A stretch of DNA of 36,788 bases from NCBI GenBank assembly GCA_017997825.1, contig JAGOEH010000009.1, positions 1-36,788 of the forward strand, given 5' to 3'. Both the position numbers and the translations under genes were made by a program. This document shows positions 9,646 to 17,039 of this stretch, piece after piece. Every line of letters begins with the position of its first letter. Position 1 is the stretch's first letter. The notes beneath the pieces are model-generated. The model was not told the origin of the DNA. It did no database searches and saw nothing but the letters and a program-made list of their open reading frames with translations. This DNA is from Candidatus Delongbacteria bacterium (GTDB lineage: Bacteria > JAGOEH01).

Positions 9646-11874
9646 TTATTTCATCAGGGTCATTTTTTGGCTGGTCTGAGACTGATCCACCTTTAAACGA
9701 TAGTAGTAGATACCGGAAGAATACTTATCCGCACTCCACTGTACCTGGTGTTTTCCGGTCGGCATGATCTGTTTGTCGACCAGGGTTTCCAGCTTTTGTC
9801 CGATGCCGTTGAAAATCTCCAGGCTAACGACGCCCGGTCGGTCAAGACTGAAGGTAATGGTCGTGGCCGGATTGAACGGATTGGGATAATTGCCCAGTTC
9901 CAGGCGATGCGGCAAGATCTGAATCGTTTCCTCGATATCGGTAACCATATCCCGGATCACGACCACCCCGTCATTTCCAACCATCACCAGCTTGGAGCCC
10001 ATGACATCGATATCATTCAGGAAATAGACATCAATGGAGTCGATACTCCACGTCGCGCCTCGGTCGGGGGAGGTAAACAGGAAATTTTTACCCCTGGTAT
10101 TCTGTTCAATGGCAAACACATTGGAACCGGAGATTGCAATACCGGCGATTGCATTTTCAATGGTTTTGCCGGCCGTATCCACCGGGAGGGGCAGATTGAT
10201 CTTATTCCAGGTGGAGCCGTTATCATCGGAATAGCTGAGCAGGGCTTTACTTCCGCAAACCCAGATCCGGTTATCCTGTAGTTCGACATCTTCAAGGGTG
10301 GCAGTGGTATCGGCCGGTGAGGTAATGGCATTCCAACCGCCGTCGTTCAATTCGATCATTATTCTGCCTTTGCCGCCGCCGGCAATCTTCTGGGTGGCAT
10401 TGGCCGCAAAACAATACCAGCGCACCCCGATCTGGGAATTCATGACGGTATCCCAAGTCGCTCCGCTGTTGACGCTCTTGAGCAAATAATCCTTCTTGGT
10501 ATCGCCTAAACACCCGCCGCTATATAGGGTAGTCGGGTCGGTGAACTTGATGAACTCAATATACGATTTGGCATTGAACTGGACCGGACTATTGTCCTGC
10601 CAGGTCGCTCCATAATCGGAAGACGTCTTTCGGACAAACTGAGCCCCGCCGGCCCAGACCACCTTATTGAGTGAATCGAAGGCTACCGCCGTCAGGTTGG
10701 AGGCATTGGTCCCGGTAGCGGCCTGACCGAACACGATCGAAGCGCCGGCATCGGGAGACATGACATAGTGCCCATACGCCCCGACCGCAAAAAAACCACT
10801 GGGAGAAGCCGTCACTTCATACAGGGTCGTAGTCGGATAAAAAATCGGAATAAAGTTGATATCATCCAGACTGACCCACAAATTATCGGCATCACCGGCT
10901 ACCACCAGGTAACTGCCCAGCTTGGTGATCGAGTTGACGTTGCCGCTGAAGTTTTTGATGTTCTTCCAGGTAATCCCGCCGTCAACGGTCTTCATGACCA
11001 TTCCGCCGTACCCGGTTCCACCGCAAGCCAGATAACCGACCGTCTCACTCTCAAAATAGGCATCATATCCGTAGCAATAGGTCAGATTCTCGCCGGTCTG
11101 AACCATATTGGTCCAATTGGCGCCACCGTCATAGGAGATCATAATAATCGTATTCTGCATCCCCGAGGCGAATGATCCCCAACCGGTGGCCAGTACGGTG
11201 CTTTCGCCGATTTTGCACAACGCCCGGATGTCCTTACGGGTATACTGAATCCCGCCGTAATCGATACCGGCCGGATTGACCCAGGTCGCGCCGGCATCCA
11301 TCGAAATCAATACCCCGTCGCCATAGCCGACAATCCCGGTCTGATTGTTGTTGATAAAAGTGATGGCATAGGCCGTTTTCTTGGCGCCCGGATTGGTGAT
11401 ATAGGTATAAGTCGCCCCGCCGTCGGTCGTTTTCATGATCGTCGCCGGATCGGCCGTCGCAATATTGGCCCCGACCAGCCAAAACTCGGTTTCACTGATA
11501 ATATAGGCATCATACAAGGTCTTGGTCATCTTGGTATCGGAAATCTTGTCCCAGGTCGATCCACCATTGGTCGTCTTGTAAATCATTCCGTTGCTACCTA
11601 CCACCACCCCGAAATTGGCATTCAGAAACCGAATCCGAGTGATGTCGTTACCGTCCGGATCGGCAAAAACAACATTATAGGTCAAACCGCCATTATCCGT
11701 CTTGGTGACGGTTCCTTCACTGGTTCCTACAAAGCAAATTAAATCATTCACCTTGGCCAATGAATTATAATCGATCTGAGAGCTCGGCAACAACAAACTC
11801 TTGTCATACAACTGAGCCGAAACCATGCCGGCTGTCACGATCAACAGAACCATACATAAACGAAAAACTCTCAT
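9646..11874 (-). CDS. secreted BNR/YCF48-like beta-propeller protein with C-terminal sorting domain
   Basis: This 742-residue protein has a signal peptide (residues 1-20, ending MVSA). It carries about ten sialidase/BNR-type Asp-box-like repeats, for example TTNGGSTWDKI, TTDGGATYTYI, SYDGGANWTNM, SVNSGATWDTV and SDDNGSTWNKI. These suggest one or two large beta-propellers of the YCF48/sortilin type. The last ~85 residues are a type-A sorting domain (NYPNPFNPATTITFSL, then SLEIFNGIGQKLETL, SGIYYYRLKVD), the signal used for type IX secretion or surface attachment. No catalytic residues of a sialidase were identified, so binding rather than hydrolysis is likely. GGAGG lies 5 bases before the ATG. 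A clear promoter lies 40 bases upstream and a strong hairpin follows the gene, so it may be expressed partly on its own. Confidence 0.88.
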   Translation of the reverse strand: MRVFRLCMVLLIVTAGMVSAQLYDKSLLLPSSQIDYNSLAKVNDLICFVGTSEGTVTKTDNGGLTYNVVFADPDGNDITRIRFLNANFGVVVGSNGMIYKTTNGGSTWDKISDTKMTKTLYDAYIISETEFWLVGANIATADPATIMKTTDGGATYTYITNPGAKKTAYAITFINNNQTGIVGYGDGVLISMDAGATWVNPAGIDYGGIQYTRKDIRALCKIGESTVLATGWGSFASGMQNTIIMISYDGGANWTNMVQTGENLTYCYGYDAYFESETVGYLACGGTGYGGMVMKTVDGGITWKNIKNFSGNVNSITKLGSYLVVAGDADNLWVSLDDINFIPIFYPTTTLYEVTASPSGFFAVGAYGHYVMSPDAGASIVFGQAATGTNASNLTAVAFDSLNKVVWAGGAQFVRKTSSDYGATWQDNSPVQFNAKSYIEFIKFTDPTTLYSGGCLGDTKKDYLLKSVNSGATWDTVMNSQIGVRWYCFAANATQKIAGGGKGRIMIELNDGGWNAITSPADTTATLEDVELQDNRIWVCGSKALLSYSDDNGSTWNKINLPLPVDTAGKTIENAIAGIAISGSNVFAIEQNTRGKNFLFTSPDRGATWSIDSIDVYFLNDIDVMGSKLVMVGNDGVVVIRDMVTDIEETIQILPHRLELGNYPNPFNPATTITFSLDRPGVVSLEIFNGIGQKLETLVDKQIMPTGKHQVQWSADKYSSGIYYYRLKVDQSQTSQKMTLMK

Positions 11875-11913
11875 TCTGACCTCCAGGTTAAGTATTCGTG
11901 GTTCAATTTAAGT

Positions 11914-11942
11914 ATATTAGAGCATTTTCTTTCTTTTGTCAA
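11914..11942 (-). promoter_or_regulatory. sigma70-type promoter of the left surface module
   Basis: On the minus strand, TTGACA (11937-11942) is separated by 17 bases from TAATAT (11914-11919). Transcription would start near 11907, leaving a ~33-base leader before the ATG at 11874. The -35 box lies just outside the end of the peptidase gene (stop at 11952). Confidence 0.8.
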
Positions 11943-11951
11943 CACCTTTTT

Positions 11952-14177
11952 TCAGGGAGTAAAAACCTGGTTCGGTCCCTCCAATAGTCGTTCTCGGGTT
12001 CTGACTGCTTCATTTTTGACGATCGTTGGCAATCCGGATTGTGTGATCAATTGATCACAGGTTTGAATGATCCGCGGTTTTTGAAGCGAGAAGCTGAACC
12101 AACCCAAGGCTTCCAGAACCGCCGCCCTCAATTCGGGTGGAAATCCCTCCTTCAGGGCCATATCCGCCAATCGCGGAACCAGATGATGGCTCCGTACATT
12201 CCGGAATATACGGACCGAACCGATCCGTTTTTTAAGGCTCAACGAATCATTGGCCATGGTGGCCAGTTCATCGTCAAAATTCATCAGGCTCTTGATCAGA
12301 ACCGGCAAACGGTCGGCCGCCTCATCATGATAGCGCCCGGCCGGAATGCTTTTCAACAGGGAGTCTCCCGCTGTCTGGACCTGTTCGGGCGGAAACTTTT
12401 CAAGAGCACTCTTGGAATTGAAAACAATCCGTTCGGATAGATCACTGAATTGGACTTGGAGTAAAAAGGGAATGAATTCAGGCAATCCGGTCTCACCCAT
12501 CCAAAGAATACTCTTGCGTCGTACCATTTCATCCGGGTCCCCGATCCCCAGCTTCAATACCGCATAAAACTCAGGTCCCGGATGCTTAGCCATGGCTTTC
12601 ACTATCTCGAGACGGACAACCGAGGCATCTTCCTGCTGAAACATGGTCATCAGTTTGGCAGGCATTCCCGCAACCAACCGGTTGCTCCAAAGATCAACCG
12701 CCAGCGTACGGACTACGGGATTTTCATCATTCAGCCATTGCTCCCATTTCTCCGGGCAAACAAAATTCCGGGAAAGAAGATCCCGGATTTCCGGCCGATC
12801 CAGCGATTTGAAACGGAAGGTCGGATCCCCGATCAAATGGGATTCCAAATAGTTTCGAAAGCGGTGCCACTGGCCGATCCGCACCCCGAAACTCAATAAC
12901 CCCAAATGCTCATTCGCTACAATATCCTGGAGGACATTGACCGAATTGGCAATCCCCGCTACCGTGTTTCCCCGTCCGAATACATACTCCCCGGAGATGT
13001 AAGCCGTATCCACAAACCGGCCGTTATAGCACTCATCAAAAATCACCACCGGCGGGTGGGGCGTAATGGAACGGATATCGGCACTGTAAAGATCACGAGT
13101 CAGCATTTCCAACGAATCCACTACCCGGAGCGAATCGGACAGAACTCCCTCCAGCCAGGACTCCGGAATCTGATAGGTTTGACACAGGTTCATTTTCAAG
13201 GTATCCAAATTCTTCTTGCGACGGAGACCATTGTGAACCTGAGATCGCAACCCGGCTTTAAAGCGGTCGACATACTGATCCAGGGTATAAACCGGCGGAT
13301 CTCCTAAAAGATACTGCTGCTCCACATCGCCATGAGCATGGAATACCGCCAGATCATATATCGGATTCTCCAACTCGCGCATTACAATCGATTTGAGCTT
13401 CTGCGTCATGGTATGATAATAGTAATTCAACCGCCCCGGGGATGAATAAAACTGGGGAAACTGCTGATTTAATTGCACTAGTTCACCCTCCCAGGCATTC
13501 AGGGATTCGGAATGATACCCGTGTCCGGCAATAAACAGAGCCTGCTGCAGTACCGGAAGATCTTTCTTGAGAGCCACAAGCTTGTCCAGATAAGCCGCAA
13601 TCCGCGAATACCGGCTACTATCCCGGACCGGAGGATAGATTCGTCCGCTATATAATTCTTTACTGATCTCTTGCGGCGATTCTGATCTAAGTGAATAATA
13701 AAAAAGCTGCCGATCGGAAGAATCCTGACGAATAAAATCAAATTTCAAATCGAAATCCTCATAAAAACGATCGGACGGCACCGAGGTTTCACGAATGGAA
13801 TAGCGTTCCTGATCCATCTTGAAAGCGGAGGTGGTATGCTGGGCATTCCGGATCATGGCGATCGGAACATCCCCGACCAGCGCTACTCCTTCCAGCAAAG
13901 AATCCTGGCGGTGCAGGGATTGGATCGCCTGACGAACCTGTTCAGGATTTTTCCATTGATCCGCTATCAGATAGACCGAAAGACTGTCATCCTCGATCGA
14001 TTGGCGATATCGATCGATGCTCGGCTTGATTTTCTGATAGGTTTTGGAATCGACAACAACGGCAAACGCCGACACATAGTGACGGTTCGGCTTGAGGATA
14101 AGGGTTTTGGCTGAAAATAACGAGGGAAAAAGTAGCAGGAGAGCGAATCCCCCAAAAAATCGGGATAGTTTATTCAT
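11952..14177 (-). CDS. secreted caspase-fold peptidase (C25/gingipain-like) fused to HEAT repeats
   Basis: The start is taken at ATG 14177 because it begins a clean signal peptide (MNKLSRFFGGFALLLLFPS), giving 741 residues; the frame is open further upstream without signal character. Residues about 25-460 form a caspase-like fold. ALVGDVPIA and PSDRFYEDFD precede a His motif (VFHAHGDVEQQYLLG, His about 282) and a Cys motif after a hydrophobic strand (VVIFDECYNGRF, Cys about 383). Then come GNTVAGIANSVNVL and HLIGDPTFRF, an ending common in C25 peptidases. Residues about 485-720 are helical HEAT-like repeats (PVVRTLAVDLWSN, ASVVRLEIVKAMAKHPG, DEMVRRKSILWMGE). The catalytic assignment rests on motif position only. 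No sorting domain is present, so it is probably periplasmic. It follows the right module (DUF6850-like gene end 14335) and may be cotranscribed with it. The HEAT part may hold or sense a partner protein. Confidence 0.82.
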   Translation of the reverse strand: MNKLSRFFGGFALLLLFPSLFSAKTLILKPNRHYVSAFAVVVDSKTYQKIKPSIDRYRQSIEDDSLSVYLIADQWKNPEQVRQAIQSLHRQDSLLEGVALVGDVPIAMIRNAQHTTSAFKMDQERYSIRETSVPSDRFYEDFDLKFDFIRQDSSDRQLFYYSLRSESPQEISKELYSGRIYPPVRDSSRYSRIAAYLDKLVALKKDLPVLQQALFIAGHGYHSESLNAWEGELVQLNQQFPQFYSSPGRLNYYYHTMTQKLKSIVMRELENPIYDLAVFHAHGDVEQQYLLGDPPVYTLDQYVDRFKAGLRSQVHNGLRRKKNLDTLKMNLCQTYQIPESWLEGVLSDSLRVVDSLEMLTRDLYSADIRSITPHPPVVIFDECYNGRFVDTAYISGEYVFGRGNTVAGIANSVNVLQDIVANEHLGLLSFGVRIGQWHRFRNYLESHLIGDPTFRFKSLDRPEIRDLLSRNFVCPEKWEQWLNDENPVVRTLAVDLWSNRLVAGMPAKLMTMFQQEDASVVRLEIVKAMAKHPGPEFYAVLKLGIGDPDEMVRRKSILWMGETGLPEFIPFLLQVQFSDLSERIVFNSKSALEKFPPEQVQTAGDSLLKSIPAGRYHDEAADRLPVLIKSLMNFDDELATMANDSLSLKKRIGSVRIFRNVRSHHLVPRLADMALKEGFPPELRAAVLEALGWFSFSLQKPRIIQTCDQLITQSGLPTIVKNEAVRTRERLLEGPNQVFTP

Positions 14178-14259
14178 TCCTTCTTGTTCCTTTCGGGATG
14201 GTCTCATTCCAGGTTCGAAACTAATTTCATTAATGCAGGTCAATGGTGTTTCCGGCCGG

Positions 14260-14303
14260 CCCTGCCGTTACCCTGCCGTTACCCTGCCGGTGCATCCGGC
14301 AGG
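14260..14303. repeat. three 11-bp tandem units running into a GC-rich palindrome
   Basis: CCCTGCCGTTA occurs twice (14260-14270, 14271-14281). A third, diverged unit merges into CCTGCCGG-tgcat-CCGGCAGG (14283-14303), a perfect 8-bp stem with a 5-base loop. No T-run follows on either strand, so a normal terminator is unlikely. It lies between the barrel gene (end 14335) and the peptidase gene (start 14177). The 10-mer ACCCTGCCGG reappears inverted at 25794-25803, beside the tRNA terminator, which hints at a REP-like dispersed element. Confidence 0.55.
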
Positions 14304-14334
14304 ATGGAGCCGAAAAAACACTATTCAATCAATC

Positions 14335-15849
14335 TCAGAAAACCTGCACCAGATAATCCAACTGCAGGTTGAGATTTCGGCGATGACAATCGGTAAAGAA
14401 ATCATCATCCTTGACGGTCTGACTTCGATACCCGACATTCAGGCGGAAGGTTCCCCATCGGGCTGACCGGTATTCGATGGTACCCGTCAGCATCCATTGG
14501 GAGGATTCCGCCAGATAGTAGTAAATATCATTCAAACGTTGGGTAGACAGATCGGAATGCAGAACGGGAATAGTATAATCGGAGGAATTGCCCAAGCTCT
14601 CCCAGCCGGCGGAAAACCGCATCAGGATGCGGGAATGAGGAATCCACTCGGCCCCCACCATTCCGCCTATCACCGTTTGATCGCTGTTCCATTCCACATC
14701 GCAAAAATTATCCAGAACCTCGATCGAACCAAAGCCAAGCTTCAGTTCAAGATTGGTCTTCAATGTCCTGGCGGCATCAAACCGCAGACCGCTTCGAAGC
14801 GAATGGTTCATCACGATGGCCTGACTGATGATCAGATCATAGATGGAATGATCGGATTCCTGGTGATGACGTTCAAACCCATAAGACAAGGATGCCATCC
14901 AGCGGACCGAGATCGGATGATACCCCTGAAAGGCCACCTGTCCCATCCGGTTGGTCCAGGTTCCCTCATTCCTCGGAATACTCGGGTTTTCCCGGCTGAC
15001 ATTCTGCTGATGCGCCAGTTCTCCCCACAGCAGACAACCGGAACGGGGGGAATGGCGGTAATGCATGGATAAACGGCCCATAAAATGATCATCTTTGACA
15101 TAGCGGGTTTCATCATCTTTATTGAAGACCCGGGCAAAATCATAACCCCGGAACTTATAGATCATGGAGACATAAGGATTGGTTTTATCGCGGTCATAAT
15201 CGATCTCCTCATTGTAACGGCGATAAGCCCCGCTGAGTCCCAGGGTGATTCGCGGAGCGGCAATCCAGGCGGTTCCGAGATGGAAACGGATAGCATTATG
15301 ATCGGAGATCGGTTTGGGGGATACCTTTTTGACCCCCTCATCCACATAATAATCGATTTCAGCACCGGCATACCAACGGGAGGTAACCCGCTGGGCATAC
15401 CGGGCATCGAGTGCAATCCCATTGTAATGGGTAGCCCCGGTGGCGCTGTCACCCAACAAAAAGGGCATTCCGAAGGGCATATACTGGGTGGAAACCCAAT
15501 GCCAGTCCTTACGCATCTGTTTCTGGAATCCAAAGCTGCCTTTAAAAACCCGATTGCTGTCAATCGATTTTTTGCCGGAGGCCGACGGCTGAACGAAAAC
15601 TACATCGCCCGGCTCCAGATAGGGCTTGAACTGCCCCTCCGACCGATTGAACCAACTGCTCAATTTCAGTCCCGAATCCTCCAGATCCTCTGAGAGCAGC
15701 GCCGGATTGGAGGTTAAATAGTAGGTGGTAGTATATCGCTCCGGATAAAACCGGTACAGGATGGAATCGGCCTCTGAAACCAGCGTCTGAGCACCGAGCA
15801 GGGCCTGCGATCCCATCAAAATGAGTAATAGTCGTTTTATCATGATCAT
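14335..15849 (-). CDS. outer-membrane beta-barrel protein, DUF6850-like (second copy)
   Basis: This 504-residue protein has a signal peptide (residues 1 to about 20, LLLILMGSQALLGA). A long run of amphipathic strands follows, with motifs such as KGSFGFQKQMRKDWHW, TSRWYAGAEIDYYV, ITLGLSGAYRRYNEE and VRWMASLSYGFERH. The protein ends LNLQLDYLVQVF, with the C-terminal Phe typical of outer-membrane barrels. It is the counterpart of the 3297-4724 gene in the other module, and like it follows a DUF4876-like lipoprotein (gap 21 bases). The start has AGGGG about five bases upstream; a second in-frame ATG two codons later is equally possible. The family name is from cassette context and memory, not from a search. 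Function is unknown; it may be a second transport or docking barrel for the TonB system. Confidence 0.75.
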   Translation of the reverse strand: MIMIKRLLLILMGSQALLGAQTLVSEADSILYRFYPERYTTTYYLTSNPALLSEDLEDSGLKLSSWFNRSEGQFKPYLEPGDVVFVQPSASGKKSIDSNRVFKGSFGFQKQMRKDWHWVSTQYMPFGMPFLLGDSATGATHYNGIALDARYAQRVTSRWYAGAEIDYYVDEGVKKVSPKPISDHNAIRFHLGTAWIAAPRITLGLSGAYRRYNEEIDYDRDKTNPYVSMIYKFRGYDFARVFNKDDETRYVKDDHFMGRLSMHYRHSPRSGCLLWGELAHQQNVSRENPSIPRNEGTWTNRMGQVAFQGYHPISVRWMASLSYGFERHHQESDHSIYDLIISQAIVMNHSLRSGLRFDAARTLKTNLELKLGFGSIEVLDNFCDVEWNSDQTVIGGMVGAEWIPHSRILMRFSAGWESLGNSSDYTIPVLHSDLSTQRLNDIYYYLAESSQWMLTGTIEYRSARWGTFRLNVGYRSQTVKDDDFFTDCHRRNLNLQLDYLVQVF

Positions 15850-15870
15850 TTTTCCCCTTGGTCCAATCCA

Positions 15871-17016
15871 TCAGTAATGGGTTTCAGGCGTCGGCCGATC
15901 GATGACGATAAAATCCAGCGACGAGTTGTTGTCATCCTTCATAACCATCCGCCCATCCAGAAAAAAGGCCATCCGTTCCATCGATTTTCCGGTATAAAAA
16001 GCGATCCCGCCGGTCGCCCCGGCATCAATCTGGGTTGAAAGCTTTTTAAGCTGGGTCTGGGTGACATCCTTGAGGAATTCGACTCCATCGATCACCGAAC
16101 TAATGGGAATAGGATACAGGCTGTTCTGGAAAGGCAGGGTCAGGGGATCGGCATTCGACAGGATCACCGCATCCTTTTCTCCGCCGATCATCCAGTCATA
16201 TCCGCTGCTCTGATACAGCATCACCATGTTTGGAATATTGGGATTGTCGACATCCTTGCCGGTATCCTCCTTAAAGAACTCGAAACGGACATTGGACAGA
16301 TCGACGCTGGCCGGCGCCCCGGCCAGGGTGTGATCGATGGCGTCCAGAGCGCATATCGCAAAACCGGCCGGCTCGAGAGGATGGTCACGACCGCTGCCGG
16401 GGAAATACCAGACATTTTTGCTGTAGATATAATTGAGAGTATCGCCGGATGAGGGGGCCACATCAACCTGGGCCAGAATCAATCTATCCAGATAGATCAC
16501 CGAATCGGTCTGATTGAAGATCTCGACATATTTATCATGAAAATAATAGCCCGCATTGGGCGCCCCGCTCGCATAAATCTCGCTGATGACCAACGGTGAC
16601 CATCCCGCCACAGCTTCCATGCTGAGAGTGATGGTGGTATCATGCTCACACGATATGGTGATCAGCCCCAGATTCTGATTCTTCAGTTTTACCTTCGAAA
16701 CCGGACTCCCGGTAATAGTCTCCATTTCCGTCTCGCTCATTGGACGAATGGCGGTAATAAAATACTCATCCGCCTTGATCCTGTCCAGCATCACCATCCC
16801 ATTGGAATCGGAGATAAAGGTATACTCCAGCTCCAGGGTCTGACCTTTCAGTTTGACCTCGGCATTCCGAACCGCTGAACTCTGATAAAGCGTCGTCATA
16901 TAACCCGATAAATCCTTCAGAGCCAATTGACTGGTGGTTTCCTTACGGGTCAGATCGGAACAGTGCAACAACGTCACTACCACAAACATTATCAAACCAA
17001 ATCGAAAAAATCTCAT
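15871..17016 (-). CDS. lamin-tail-like lipoprotein, DUF4876-like (second copy)
   Basis: The start is set at ATG 17016 because GAGGAG lies five bases upstream and the product then opens with a lipoprotein signal (MRFFRFGLIMFVVVTLLHC); the frame is open further upstream but lacks these signs. The protein has 381 residues. A beta domain comes first (about 30-130; DSNGMVMLDRIKADEYFI), then a lamin-tail-like domain opening LVISEIYASGAPNAG with YHDKY-like and VEIFNQTDSVIYLDRL motifs, ending NSSLDFIVIDRPTPETHY. It has the same order and ending as the 4749-5903 lipoprotein. It lies 24 bases after the TonB receptor gene and 21 before the barrel gene, in the same cassette order as the left module. Likely a surface or periplasmic partner of the receptor. 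Confidence 0.8.
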   Translation of the reverse strand: MRFFRFGLIMFVVVTLLHCSDLTRKETTSQLALKDLSGYMTTLYQSSAVRNAEVKLKGQTLELEYTFISDSNGMVMLDRIKADEYFITAIRPMSETEMETITGSPVSKVKLKNQNLGLITISCEHDTTITLSMEAVAGWSPLVISEIYASGAPNAGYYFHDKYVEIFNQTDSVIYLDRLILAQVDVAPSSGDTLNYIYSKNVWYFPGSGRDHPLEPAGFAICALDAIDHTLAGAPASVDLSNVRFEFFKEDTGKDVDNPNIPNMVMLYQSSGYDWMIGGEKDAVILSNADPLTLPFQNSLYPIPISSVIDGVEFLKDVTQTQLKKLSTQIDAGATGGIAFYTGKSMERMAFFLDGRMVMKDDNNSSLDFIVIDRPTPETHY

Positions 17017-17039
17017 AGTTACTCCTCGCTGAACACCAT

